A DNA stretch of 64,000 nt from Owenia fusiformis (Eukaryota; Annelida; Polychaeta; Sabellida; Oweniidae), in the NCBI GenBank assembly GCA_903813345.2, contig CAIIXF020000007.1:22617564-22681563 (forward strand), read 5' to 3'. Position 1 is the stretch's first letter. Every line of letters begins with the position of its first letter. Of the stretch, positions 10,670 through 22,541 are shown one piece after another. Under the pieces are notes generated by a model, which was given only the letters and a program-made list of their open reading frames with translations, made no database searches and had not been told where the DNA came from. Position numbers and translations under genes: made by a program.

Positions 10670-13600
10670 ATTATAATTAGACTCCAGATGAAAATCTGGA
10701 GTCTATTGCTTTTGCCAGTTTTCTTTTTATTATTAGACTCCAGATGAAAATCTGGAGTCTATTGCTTTCGTCAGTTTTCTTTATTATTATTATTTTTCTT
10801 TCAGAATCTTCCTCCTTCCCAGATTTCTCACCAACTAAAAGAATTTACTTTAAGCTGCTTACATGATCAACTAGGGGCAGTACCTGGGATGATGGGAAAT
10901 TAGGTCAAATTTTTATCTAGGTCAAGGGTCAAGAACTAGGTCAAATCAAGGTCAAATCAACATTCTGTCAATTATCTTCGTTGTTGTTTGTCGTAACTAC
11001 TTCATCTTAGTTTCTACATGTAGCTTAGAAAAAAACAAATCGAGAGTGTGCCATCCGTTTTTTGATTACTCTTAGCGATTTTGAGATATGGCGTCCTGAA
11101 AGTAGGTCAAAACCAAAAAGTTCTCCAAATTTAACATATGAGCTATGAAATAAGGGTAGAATTTTCTCAGGAATCCGAATCTGCAAACCAAATTTTGATA
11201 CGACTTCCCGTTCGGAAGTTATGGCGTTTTGAAAGCTCAAAAATCGCTAAATTTGGTGCCCATGTTAAGTCAATGGGAAAAAAGATTTTTTTGAAGTGAA
11301 AAATACGAAATATAGACTGAGTTCAGCTAAATATAACGAAAGCTTTTAAAAGAAGGGGACCTCACAAGCCATCTAGCTTCAAAATTTGGACACCAAAATG
11401 CCTAGGTCAAAATCTAGGTCAAATTCAAAGTTTTTCCTTATTTTTGCGATTCTGACACAACAGATTAATTATATTCTTCGAAATTTTGTATACATGTAGC
11501 TAAGAGTCTGCTAATAGTGTAAGCCTTTTGCCGTCAGAAAGTATTTTGCCCCATTTTTGAGATATGGTGTCCGAAAAGTAGGTCAAAATAATTTTTTTTC
11601 AAAATTTGACATTTGAGTTATGAATTAAGTATAGAATTTTCTCAGGAATCCGAATCTGCAAACCAAATTTCGATCCGACTTCCGGTTTGGAAGTTATGGC
11701 GTGTCCGAAAAGTAGGTCAAAATAAAAAGTTTCCAAATTTAACGTATGAGCTATGAATTAAGGGTAAAATTTTCTCAGGAATCCGAATCTGCAAACCAAA
11801 TTTTGATACGACTTCCCGTTCGGAAGTTATGGCGTTTTAAAAGCTCAAAAATCGCTAAATTTGGTGCCCATGTTAAGTCAATGGGAAAAAAGATTTTTTT
11901 TGAAGTGAAAAATACGAAATATAGACTGAGTTCAGCTAAATATAACGAAAGCTTTTAAAAGAAGGGGACCTCACAAGCCATCTAGCTTCAAAATTTGGAC
12001 ACCAAAATGCCTAGGTCAAAATCTAGGTCAAATTCAAAGTTTTTCCTTATTTTTGCGATTCTGACACAACAGATTAATTATATTCTTCGAAATTTTGTAT
12101 ACATGTAGCTAAGAGTCTGCTAATAGTGTTAGCCTTTTGCCGTCAGAAAGTATTTTGCCCCATTTTTGAGATATGGTGTCTGAAAAGTAGGTCAAAATAA
12201 AATTTTTTCAAAATTTGACATTTGAGTTATGAATTAAGTATAGAATTTTCTCTGGAATCCAAATCTGCAAACCAAATTTCGATCCGACTTCCGGTTCGGA
12301 AGTTATGGCGTTTTGAAAGCTCAAAAATCGCTAAATTTGGTGCCCCATGTTATGTCAATGGGAAAAAATATTTTTTTGAAGTGTAAAATACGAGATATAG
12401 ACTAAGTACAGCTAAACATAATGGAAGCCCATAAAAGAAGGGGACCTCAAAACCTTCTAATTTTGAAAATGTGGACAACAAAATGCCTAGGTCAAAATCT
12501 AGGTCAAATTCAAAGCTTTTCCTTATTTTTGCGATTCTGACACTACACTTTAATTATATTCTTCGAAATTGTGTATACATGTAGCCAAGAGTGTGCTTAT
12601 AGTGTTAGCCTTTTGCCGTCAAAAAGTATTTTGACCCACTTTTGAGATATGGTGTCCCAAAAGTAGGTCAAAATAAAAAAAATCTTCAAATGTAACGTAT
12701 GAGTTATGAATAAGGGGTAGAATTTTATCAGGAATCCGAATCTGCAAATCAAATTTTGATTTGACCTCCTGTTCGGAAGTTATGGTGTTTTGAAAGCTCA
12801 AAAATCGCTAAATTTGCTGCCCCATGTTATGTCAATGGGAAAAAAGATTTTTTTGAAGTGTAAAATACGAGATATAGACTGAGTACAGCTTAATATAATG
12901 AAAGCCTATTAAAGAAGGGGACCTCGAAGGCTACTTAGCTCCAAAATTTGGACACCAAAATGCCTAGGTCAAAATCTAGGTCAAATTTATAGTTTTCCCT
13001 TATTTTTGCGATTCTGACACTATATTTAAATGATTTGCTTTAAGATTTTGTATACAGGTAGCAAAGAGTATGCTAATAGTGTTAGCGTTTTGCCGTCAGA
13101 AAGTATTTTGACCCACCTTTGAGATATGGTGTCCGAAAAGTAGGCCAAAGTTAAAAAGTTTCCAAATTTAACGTATGAGTTATGAATTAAGGGTAGAATT
13201 TTCTCAGAAATCTAGATCTGCAAACCAAATTTCGATCCGACTACTTGTTCTGAAGTTATGGCGTTTTGAAATCTCAAAAATCGCGAAATTTGGTGCCCAA
13301 TGTTAAATCAATGGGACCGAATAATTTTTTGAAGTATAAAAATACGAGATATAGAATGAGTACAGCTTAACATAATGAAAGCCCATAGAAGAAGGGGACC
13401 TCAAAAGCTGCTTTCCTTCAAAGTTTGGACACCAAAATACCTAGTTCAAAATCTAGGTCAAATTCATAGTTTTTTTTTTATTTTGCGATTCTGACACTAC
13501 ACTTCAATGATATTCTCCGAAATTTTGTATACTTGTAGCAAAGAGTGTGCTAATAATGTTAACATTTTGTCGTCAATAAGTTTTTTGACCCACTTTTGAG

Positions 13601-13692
13601 ATATGGTGTCCGAAATGTAGGTCAAAATAAAAAGTTCCCCAATTTTAAAGTATGAGTTATGAATTAGGGGTAGAATTTCCTCAGGAATCCGG

Positions 13693-14659
13693 AGGGTGTC
13701 TACAAAACTAAGACCTAAGACCTACAAAACTAAGACCCCCACGTAATAAAACTAAGACCCTGTTATAAAACTAAGACCCCCACGTTATAAAACTAAGACC
13801 CTGTTATAAAACTAAGACCCCCCACGTAATAAAACTAAGACCCTGTTATAAAACTAAGACCCTCCACGTAATAAAACTAAGACCCTGTTATAAAACTAAG
13901 ACCCCCCACGTAATAAAACTAAGACCCTGTTATAAAACTAAGACCCCCTTCGTTATAAAACTAAGACCCTGTTATAATACTAAGACCCCCCACGTAATAA
14001 AACTAAGACCCTGTTATAAAACTAAGACCCCCCACGTTATAAAACTAAGACCCTGTTATAAAACTAAGACCCTCCACGTAATAAAACTAAGACCCTCCAC
14101 GTAATAAAACTAAGACCCTGTTATAAAACTAAGACCCCCCACGTTATAAAACTAAGACCCTGTTATAAAACTAAGACCCTCCACGTAATAAAACTAAGAC
14201 CCTGTTATAAAACTAAGACCCCCACGTTATAAAACTAAGACCCTGTTATAAAACTAAGACCCCCCACGTAATAAAACTAAGACCCCCCACGTTATAAAAC
14301 TAAGACCCCCCACGTTATAAAACTAAGACCCTGTTATAAAACTAAGACCCCCCACGTAATAAAACTAAGACCCTGTTATAAAACTAAGACCCCCCACGTA
14401 ATAAAACTAAGACCCTGTTATAAAACTAAGACCCTCCACGTAATAAAACTAAGACCCTGTTATAAAACTAAGACCCCCCCACGTTATAAAACTAAGACCC
14501 TGTTATAAAACTAAGACCCCCACGTAATAAAACTAAGACCCTGTTATAAAACTAAGACCCCCCACGTTATAAAACTAAGACCCTGTTATAAAACTAAGAC
14601 CCCCCACGTTGTAAAACTAAGACCCTGTTATAAGACTAAGACCCTGTTATAAAACTAAG
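13693..14659 (+). repeat. Left arm: CTAAGACC minisatellite
   Basis: Two alternating units, one about 19-20 bp (CTGTTATAAAACTAAGACC) and one about 23-25 bp (a CCCCACGTAAT or CCCCACGTTAT leader on AAAACTAAGACC), repeat without interruption from 13720 to 14655. The array differs in C-run length and in single bases between units. Confidence 0.95.
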
Positions 14660-14777
14660 AATCAATCACCGTGCCTTGCTCTGCTCGCGAGGTAGTCTTG
14701 CCTCTGGCACATGTGTTCCCCAGTAACATACAGATTCTACAAAAGATAGTCTTATAGATATAGATGTAAAGATAAGC

Positions 14778-15277
14778 TTAAGGTCTTGGAGAAGTTATTC
14801 GAAATTTACACCAAACAGGAAATGAAAAAACCATGTGATTTTAGATTTTTTGAACTAAGATAGCAGAGTTCTGCTTTGATCTTCAGTCATTTTTACTACT
14901 CCCATTTATCATTTACATGACCAGGATCACAATGGTCATGTCAAAATGACCCTAACCATGCTGAAATGGGTTTTCAGCCCTCTGAAAATGTGACTAAAAA
15001 AAGTTAAAAGTAAGGGTATCGGTAAGGTCACTGAACATAATATTTTGATTTTTTCAGAAAATATGCCCAATATATTGCTTCAAATGATAGGAGCTTTGAA
15101 AATAAGAAAAATTGTCTGAAACAAAAATTGTGGTCAGAAAAAGGAAAAGAGACCTCTTTTCAAATCATTTTTTTTCATTTTTTCTCTAGACTATTTCTAG
15201 AAATTTAATCAAAATTTCAAAGCTCCTATCATTTAGAGCAATATGTTGGACACATTTTCTGAAAAATTCAAAATATT
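14778..15277. mobile_element. TTAA foldback element remnant, copy B, nested
   Basis: Starts TTAAGGTCTTGG and shares AACAGGAAATGA, GAACTAAGATAGCAGAGTTCTG and TGACCAGGATCACAATGGTC with the copies at 8579 and 42393. It forms the centre of the foldback element, so it was captured or inserted between the two minisatellite arms. It is degenerate at its right end. Confidence 0.7.
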
Positions 15278-15280
15278 CTG

Positions 15281-16698
15281 GGGGGTCTTAGTTTTATAAC
15301 AGGGTCTTAGTTTTATTACGTGGGGGTCTTAGTTTTGTAACAGTGTCTTAGTTTTATTACGTGGGGGTCTTAGTTTTGTAACAGTGTCTTAGTTTTATTA
15401 CGTGGGGGTCTTAGTTTTGTAACAGTGTCTTAGTTTTATAACGTGGGGGTCTTAGTTTTATAACAGGGTCTTAGTTTTATTACGTGGGGGGTCTTAGTTT
15501 TATAACAGGGTCTTAGTTTTATAACGTGGGGGGTCTTAGTTTTATAACAGGGTCTTAGTTTTATTACGTGGGGGGGTCTTAGTTTTATAACAGGGTCTTA
15601 GTTTTATAACGTGGGGGGTCTTAGTTTTATAACAGGGTCTTAGTTTTATTACGTGGGGGGTCTTAGTTTTATAACAGGGTCTTAGTTTTATAACGTGGGG
15701 GTCTTAGTTTTATAACAGGGTCTTAGTTTTATTACGTGGGGGGTCTTAGTTTTATAACGTGGGGGGGTCTTAGTTTTATAACAGGGTCTTAGTTTTATTA
15801 CGTGGAGGGTCTTAGTTTTATTACGTGGAGGGTCTTAGTTTTATAACAGGGTCTTAGTTTTATAACGTGGGGGGTCTTAGTTTTATAACAGGGTCTTAGT
15901 TTTATTACGTGGGGGTCTTAGTTTTATAACAGGGTCTTAGTTTTATAACGTGGGGGGTCTTAGTTTAATAACAGGGTCTTAGTTTTATTACGTGAGGGGT
16001 CTTAGTTTTATAACAGGGTCTTAGTTTTATTACGTGGGGGGTCTTAGTCTTATAACAGGGTCTTAGTTTTATAACGTGGGGGGTCTTAGTTTTATAACAG
16101 GGTCTTAGTTTTATTACACGGGGGGTCTTAGTTTTATAACAGGGTCTTAGTTTTATAACGTGGGGGGGTCTTAGTTTTATAACAGGGTCTTAGTTTTATA
16201 ACGTGGGGGGTCTTAGTTTTATAACAGGGTCTTAGTTTTATTACGTGGGGGGGTCTTAGTTTTATAACAGGGTCTTAGTTTTATAACGTGGGGGGTCTTA
16301 GTTTTATAACAGGGTCTTAGTTTTATTACACGGGGGGTCTTAGTTTTATAACAGGGTCTTAGTTTTATAACGTAGGGGGTCTTAGTTTTATAACAGGGTC
16401 TTAGTTTTATAACGTGGGGGGTCTTAGTTTTATAACAGGGTCTTAGTTTTATAACGTGGGGGGGGGTCTTAGTTTTATTACGTGGGCGGTCTTAGTTTTA
16501 TAACAGGGTCTTAGTTTTATAACGTGGGGGTCTTAGTTTTATAACAGGGTCTTAGTTTTATTACATGGGGGGTCTTAGTTTTATAACAGGGTCTTAGTCT
16601 TATAACGTGGGGGGTCTTAGTTTTATAACAGGGTCTTAGTTTTATTACGTGGGGGGTCTTAGTTTTGTAGGTCTTAGGTCTTAGTTTTGTAGACACCT
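15281..16698 (-). repeat. Right arm: inverted copy of the minisatellite
   Basis: GGTCTTAGTTTTATAACAGG and GGTCTTAGTTTTATTACGTG units alternate over 1.4 kb as the reverse complement of the left arm, ending GGTCTTAGTTTTGTAGACAC. The arm is about 450 bp longer than the left arm, as expected if unit number changes independently in each arm. Confidence 0.95.
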
Positions 16699-16836
16699 GG
16701 AATCCGGATCTGAAATCAAAATTGCAATCCGACCCCCGGTTTAGATTCTACGCCATTTTGAAGTTTGAAATTCGCACTTGCCAGTATTCACGATGCAGAT
16801 TGATCAAATATACTTTCAAAAATTCCTGCATACCCT

Positions 16837-17055
16837 ACTTTACCTCTCTACCTACTCAGCTACTTATTTGACTACTTACTCAACTACTTAATTAGTTATT
16901 TCTAAGTTAGCAACTTACTCAGCTACTAACTCAGGTACTTACTCAGCTACTTACTCAGCTACCTACTCAGCTTTTTACTCAGTTACTTACTCAGCTACTT
17001 ACTCAACGACTACTAAGGTACTTACTCAGCTAATTACTCAGTTACTTACTCAGCT
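16837..17055 (+). repeat. 12-bp microsatellite (ACTCAGCTACTT)n
   Basis: Imperfect tandem copies of a CTACTTACTCAG unit. They occupy the 3' end of the first long repeat copy and recur at the equivalent place in the second copy. Confidence 0.9.
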
Positions 17056-18617
17056 CTTTACTGATCAATCTAGGTCAAATAAATCTGGAGTCTTAAATTG
17101 AACTTGTTCAATTTCACAAATCTAGTTATTCTTTCTTCCTCTTCCTCCTTCCCAGATTTCTCGCCAACTAGAAGAGCTTACTTTAAGCTGCTTACATGAT
17201 TAACTAGGGAATGTATCTGGGATGATGGGAAATTAGGTCAAATTTTTATCTAGGTCAAAGGTCAAGAACTAGGTCAAATCCAGTACTTTGTCACTTTTTC
17301 CCATTATCTCGGTCGTCCTTCAATATTTTTGATCCTGGTTTTTTTCATTGTGTTCCTCATAAAAAAGTAGAAAACCTAGGGTCGATTTAGTTTTTTGGTA
17401 TCTCAAACCGATTTCGAGATATCAGTGTCCGAAAACGAGGTCCAAAAAAAATTTCTTCGAATCCAATGTCCAGGATATCAGTCTTATAGGATATTTTCTC
17501 AGGATTCCGAATCTGAAAACCAAATTTCGATCTGACTTCCGGTTCAGAAGTTATGGCGTTTTGAAAATTCAAAAATCGCTAAATTTGGTGCCCCATGTTA
17601 ATTCAATAGGAAAAAATATTTTTTTGAAGTGTAAAATACGAGATATAGACTAAGCACAGCTAAACATAATGGAAGCCCATAAAAGAAAGGGACCACAAGA
17701 CCTTCTTTTCATAAAAATTTGGACACCAAAATGCCTAGGTCAAAATCTAGGTCAAATTCAAAGTTTTTCCTTATTTTTGCGATTCTGACACTACAGATTA
17801 ATTATATTCTTCGAAAATTTGTATACATGTAGCCAAGAGTGTGCTAATAGTGTTAGCCTTTTGCCGTCAGGAAGTATTTTGACCCACTTTTGAGATATGG
17901 TGTCCGAAAAGTAGGTCAAAATAAAAAATTCTCCAAATTTTACATATTAGTTATGAATTAAGAGTAGAATTTTCTCTGGAATCCGAATCTGCAAACCAAA
18001 TTTCGATCCGACTTCTGTTTCCAAAGTTATGGCGTGTCCGAAAAGTAGGTCAAAATAAAAATTCGCCAAATTTAACGTATGAGTTATGAATAAGGGGTAG
18101 AATTTTGTCAGGAATCCGAATCTTTAAATCAAATTTCGATCCGACTTCCGGTTTGAAAGTTATGGCGTTTTGAAATTTCGAGAAAAATCGATCTGATGTT
18201 ATCCTGATAGAAAGTCAAGGAAAAAAATTTTTTTTGAAGAGTAAAATACGAGATATAGATTGAGTACAGCTTAAGATAATGAATTCCTATAAAAGAAGGG
18301 GACCTCAAAAGCTACCTTATTTCAATATTCGGACACCAAAATGCCTAGGTCAAAATCTAGGTCAAATTCATAGTTTTTCCTTATTTTTGCGATTCTGGCA
18401 CTACACTTTTAGGATTTGCTTCAAAATTTTGTATACATGTAGCAAAGAGTGTACTAATAGTGTTAGCCTTTTGCCGTCAGAGAGTATTTTGACCCACTTT
18501 TGAGATATGGTGTCCGTAAAGTAGGTCAAAATAAAATGAGTTATGAATTAAGGGTAGAATTTTCTCAGGAATCCAAATCTGCAAACCAAATTTCAATCCG
18601 ACTTCCGGTCAAAAATT

Positions 18618-18822
18618 CCTACTTACCTACCTACTTACCTACTCGGCTACCTACTTAGCTACCTACTCAGCTACCTACTCAGCTACTTACTCAGCTACCT
18701 ACTCAGCTACTTACTCAGCTACCTGATCAGCTGCTTACTCAGCTACCTACTCAGCTACTTACTCAATTACTTAATCATCTACTTACTCAGCTTCCTACTC
18801 AGTTACTTACTCAGCTCTTTAC
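18618..18822 (+). repeat. 12-bp microsatellite (ACTCAGCTACTT)n, second copy
   Basis: Same unit as 16837-17055 and followed by the same TCTGGAGTCTTAAATTGAAC sequence. This supports a fixed 3' end for the long repeat family. Confidence 0.9.
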
Positions 18823-19239
18823 TCAAGTAAATCAATCTGGAGTCTTAAATTGAACTTTGTTCAATTTACAAATCTAGTTAATTGTATTTTCCGAAACCAA
18901 CAAAGATATCAACCTATAACCTTAGGGTAGTATTTATCTCTGTACTAACAATGTATGCTGTAGAACTCATATGCTGTAGTTCATAATATATTCTCTGAGT
19001 TATGAACTAATATTATAGTAGGGGGGTAAAAACGCTAGAAATCAGTGTCATGGCCATCCTGTTGGGCTGTCATCTTTTAATATCTTTATCAGCATGACAA
19101 ACTGATCTAGAAAAATAGGTCTGTTGCTTTTTCTAAAAAATGCCTCAAAAACCCTTTCCCTGGAGATATTTTGAAATTGGAACCTGTCTATGACACATAT
19201 TTTAGGTGACAATTTCAAACAATATTGACATGCAAAATT

Positions 19240-19400
19240 TAGTTTAAACAATTAATATTGGGATAATTGATAAATAATATTAGACAATTTTATAAATAGC
19301 GAACCTTTACATGTTAGCACCAAGTAGGCTGGTCCTAAAAGTTAACACCATCGCCTTTCAAAGGGTATATTTGAACCTCATAGTGGGCTGTATAGCAAGG
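19240..19400. repeat. Dispersed repeat, partner inverted at 4005-4260
   Basis: Complement of the 4080-4185 block, including GCGAACCTTTACATGTTAGC. No coding potential. The minus-strand open frame at 19048-19251 runs into it and is not supported as a gene. Confidence 0.6.
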
Positions 19401-19674
19401 TTGGTCGGGGTCGGGAGCTGGGGATAATTTTAAATATAACCATATCATCATCCTACATTAGAATCTACTCAGTCTAACATCAATTTCTGGTACGAATGTT
19501 GTCATTTTTGAATTTTACCCCCCATGACGACAAGTTCTTGGGGGTACTATGACAAATGCTTATAACTAAAGAAGTATTTATTTAAACATCTTCATTTTTA
19601 GCATGGGCACTTAACAGGTATGTGAAAGTAAAATTTGAAAAAAATCATACAAATCGGGTGATTAATCCATTCTA

Positions 19675-20345
19675 AAGATAATAATTCAGGTATTTTTCAA
19701 GGGTCAATTTCAACATTTTCTGAATGTCGACATGAAGTAAAAATAACATTATGACGCAATGACATATTTATTGAATGTTTTTAGGCTTTAGAAAATAATT
19801 TGACTATATAAGCTTAAATAATAACATAAGAATTGTACCATATTGATAATTCTTCATCGCTGTCCAGGCACAAATAACCCTCCCCCATTTTTGAATATAA
19901 AGATCTATACCTGAAACTTCCTCAAATAGCTATATTTCAGAAACTATTTCCAAAATTTCTCATGGTAATTATACACAACATACTCTGCTTAATAGACATA
20001 TAATTGAAATTTATCCATTCTATAGCTAATAATTAAGGTATTTTCAAGGTTAAATTTCAGAATTTTTGGAATGTCGCCATAAAGTAAAGATTACATGACC
20101 CAATGACATATTTATTAAATGGTTTTAGGCTTTAGAAAATAATTTGACTATATAAGCTAAGATAATAACATAAGAATTGTACGATATTGATGATTGTTCA
20201 TCGCCATCCAGGGATAAATACCCCCCCCCCCCTTTGCGAAAATAAAGGTTTTTATCTGAAACTTTCTCAAATAGCTATATTTCAGAAACTATTACAGCCT
20301 CCATTCCAAAATTTCTCATGTTGATTATACACATTATACTCTGCA
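19675..20345 (+). repeat. Direct duplication, period about 340 bp
   Basis: Two copies in a row share TTTAGAAAATAATTTGACTA, AATAACATAAGAATTGTAC and CTATATTTCAGAAACTATT. The second copy contains a run of twelve or so C residues near 20220. No open frame of note. Confidence 0.8.
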
Positions 20346-20929
20346 TATTCACATAATCGAAGTCTTAACACTCTTTTGAGGGTGTATCTAATAATAATAG
20401 TATATTTATTAGACATTTTAGAAATCAAAATATATGTTTTAGAAGGTTGTCACAACACTACAAGAGAGATATTTTGGATTGTCAGTATTTTTGAGAATAT
20501 TACTAAAAACATATTTATACTATGCCATAATCACCTATTTTCATTTGACATAATTGAAATATTTTATCCAGCTAGTTTTAATGATTCCAGTATATGCATT
20601 TAATCCCGAGATGCACTTAGGTTTGATATACATGAAGTAATCGTTTCTTTTTTTATTGTAATTTAGTTCCTAAGCATAAAACTATAAGCATTAAATCTGT
20701 ATGCTTTAGGATATACATAATTAATACCGATGACTTAATATTCAATTCAACATTCAGTCAATATGCTTGACAACATTCAATAATGATTAATATGTTCGAC
20801 CAATATGTTTTTGAATAACTTCACCAATACACTTTGCTTGAGTATTCACTTCAACATTTGCTTCAGGCAGTTGGAACATTTTTAGTTATCAACATCACCT
20901 GAAAAGATTTCATCTATGAAATTGTTGAT
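20346..20929. other. Unassigned AT-rich sequence
   Basis: Nothing coding is recognised. The 75-residue open frame at 20376-20603 is low-complexity and hydrophobic, without family features. Confidence 0.35.
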
Positions 20930-21740
20930 TTCATTATCTGTCATGTCATCATCAATTTAGTCATCTGATTCTTCGTTATAAATGTCTACCAACTCTTGTG
21001 GAAGAATGACGTTTGGATTTTCAGCCCATTGCATATCAAGTTCGCCATTTTCTTGGATCCATCCATTTTCTGCTGGAGAAGGTATATCCATTTTGGCTTT
21101 GTGAGACTGTTTCCCTATGTAAGCTTGGTCGTTACATCTTTTTCAATGTTGAACAAGGGATGACCTGCATGGAAGAAGGAGACTGATGTCTATCCCATCA
21201 TAGTTGTTGATAGAGGTTTGAGGTTGAAATCTGTTGGCAAAATGTATGTATCGTACATGATTGATGTCTGTTTTTTCTTTTCCCTGTACATGATGCACAC
21301 AAATCTTTCGAGTTCTTGAAGATGCCTTTGGTCAAGAACTATAGATTTTCCAAGTTCTTGAAAGATTGCATGCATGTCCTCCCTCTTGATCGATCAGTTG
21401 TTTCAGAGAATTTATTTTTCCCTTTATCATGAAGGCACTCGTGGTATCACACCCAGTAAAACAGTGGATACCGAACAGGGTGGCTGTGATTGGATCACCA
21501 AAAGCTGCTGCAACTGTCTTCACATCAATGAGGCGCCTCTTGTTTGAAACTCCAGTGTCTTGGTGCCTTGGTGCATATAAAGCATGGAGAGTGATTTTTT
21601 GTGTCAGCTTCATCATGGTTGCACCAAAGGTCTAGGACTTCCTCACTAACAACATGTGACCCATCACTTGACAGACAAAGTAAATTGGCGTGTTCTGAAT
21701 TTATATCTCCATACCTTCAAAGTTTATAATCACAATGAGA
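20930..21740 (-). pseudogene. Decayed transposon-type protein (TGCDTTSAF family)
   Basis: Reading the minus strand from about 21740, fragments in shifting frames give WCNHDEADTK, then HALYAPRHQDTG, FGIHCFTGCDTTSAF followed by a basic MIKGK, then AIFQELGKSIVLDQRHLQEL, and near 21000-21090 PSPAENGWIQENGEL. This order (HEEADTR-like, TGCDTTS, Asn-Gly-Trp near the C-terminus) is what I recall of a large invertebrate family of repeat-borne proteins of unknown function. At least two frame changes (near 21375 and 21190) and an in-frame TAG near 20956 show it is dead. A related fragment lies at 25737-25949. Confidence 0.65.
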
Positions 21741-21861
21741 AGCTGCGATATGTTAGATTATCACAATAACTTGATATCCATCACAATATGGCATGATATG
21801 GAGAAGATGTTACATGAATGATATGCCATGACATCATTACGATATAGTGGGTTCTTTATAT

Positions 21862-21933
21862 GCGCCCGGCCGATTGAGTGTTTTGTTCAATATTTTATTC
21901 AATTTTGAACAAAATACTCAATTGGCCGGGCGC
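21862..21933. repeat. Near-perfect hairpin, 72 bp
   Basis: GCGCCCGGCCGATTGAGTG..TTGTTCAA on the left pairs with its complement ending at 21933, with a loop of about 13 nt in an AT-rich centre. The GC-rich tips contrast with the surrounding AT-rich DNA. It may be the core of a tiny foldback element. Confidence 0.8.
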
Positions 21934-22379
21934 CGCAGTGAAAATCCCCACCCCACACAAGTTTTTGATAATTATTTTGACCCATGATTTTGTTTTACCA
22001 AATTGCTAAACTATGTTGATGGACCTGTCTTATAGACAGACTGCCGATAGACTATTCAAAAATACCATATAAAGGCCTACTTTGACGGACTGTTATTGTT
22101 CAAATAAGTGATAAGTAAATAAAATTGATTAAATCAGCAATTCTTAATTTTGATTTTATGACGTCAAATTTGTTAAAAAGCATTTATAACATACTTGGTT
22201 CCATTGCTTGCATTTTTTGTTACTGAAGTAAAATAAAACAAAAAATTATCGATGTTGGAAATTGCCTCTAGTTTATGTGTGGTAAATTTAATTACAAATA
22301 GTATAGGGTAGAGTATTCAAATCACGGGTCAAAGTTGTGTGAGGTACTATGTTCATATTTTACCTCTTCAGCAATCTAA

Positions 22380-22541
22380 AGAGGGGTCTTCGGGGGATCT
22401 GGTTTGATGAGGCTCTGCCTGCAGCGGTGCGCAAAACTTTAAAATGAATTGTCAGCTGGCCGTTGTCAGTGTGTCTTCAGAGACTGGGTAGAAAGGCACC
22501 GAAAGGTCATTGCTGCAGGAGGCGACTATTTTGAAGGCTAA
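22380..22541 (+). pseudogene. Mariner-like transposase C-terminal fragment
   Basis: One frame ends CVFRDWVERHRKVIAAGGDYFEG followed by TAA, the usual C-terminal pattern of Tc1/mariner transposases (a tryptophan, basic stretch, then Gly-Gly-x-Tyr/His-Phe-Glu). The upstream part is frameshifted. The following 300 bp (TTACCATAGCAACCATTTTTCAG and onward) may be the decayed 3' end of the same element. Confidence 0.6.

Larger units (their letters stand above)
13693..16698. mobile_element. Foldback (FB)-like transposon with 9-bp target duplication
   Basis: A 3,006-bp element flanked by direct repeats GGAATCCGG (13684-13692 and 16699-16707). Paralogous units of the surrounding repeat hold a single GGAATCCG at this place, so the empty site is visible inside the window. 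Ends begin AGG(G)TGTCTACAAAAC and are inverted. Both arms are arrays of AAAACTAAGACC units. The core (14660-15280) is non-coding and includes a TTAA foldback remnant. Known foldback elements (Drosophila FB, sea urchin TU) have the same plan of tandem-repeat inverted arms and 8-9-bp target duplications. No transposase is present, so movement would need one in trans. Confidence 0.87.
10670..18880. repeat. AGGTCA-rich long tandem repeat, two units and subunits
   Basis: Two head-to-tail copies (about 10733-17120 and 17121-18880) each begin TCTTCCTCCTTCCCAGATTT..CTTTAAGCTGCTTACATGAT and end in a 12-bp microsatellite followed by TCTGGAGTCTTAAATTGAAC. Within each copy a subunit of roughly 470-610 bp recurs. 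It carries CTAGGTCAAAATCTAGGTCA (e.g. 11401, 12010, 12490, 12963, 17735, 18345) and GGAATCCGAATCTGCAAACC. The left edge has two copies of AGACTCCAGATGAAAATCTG. Short open frames here (11025-11240, 11746-11958, 12619-12801, 17387-17572, 18279-18503) follow the repeats and are not genes. The first copy is interrupted by the foldback element at 13693-16698. Confidence 0.8.

Noticed and set aside
13693-16698. CRISPR array
   Set aside because: Units are contiguous minisatellite repeats without unique spacers, in animal DNA, and inverted between two arms.
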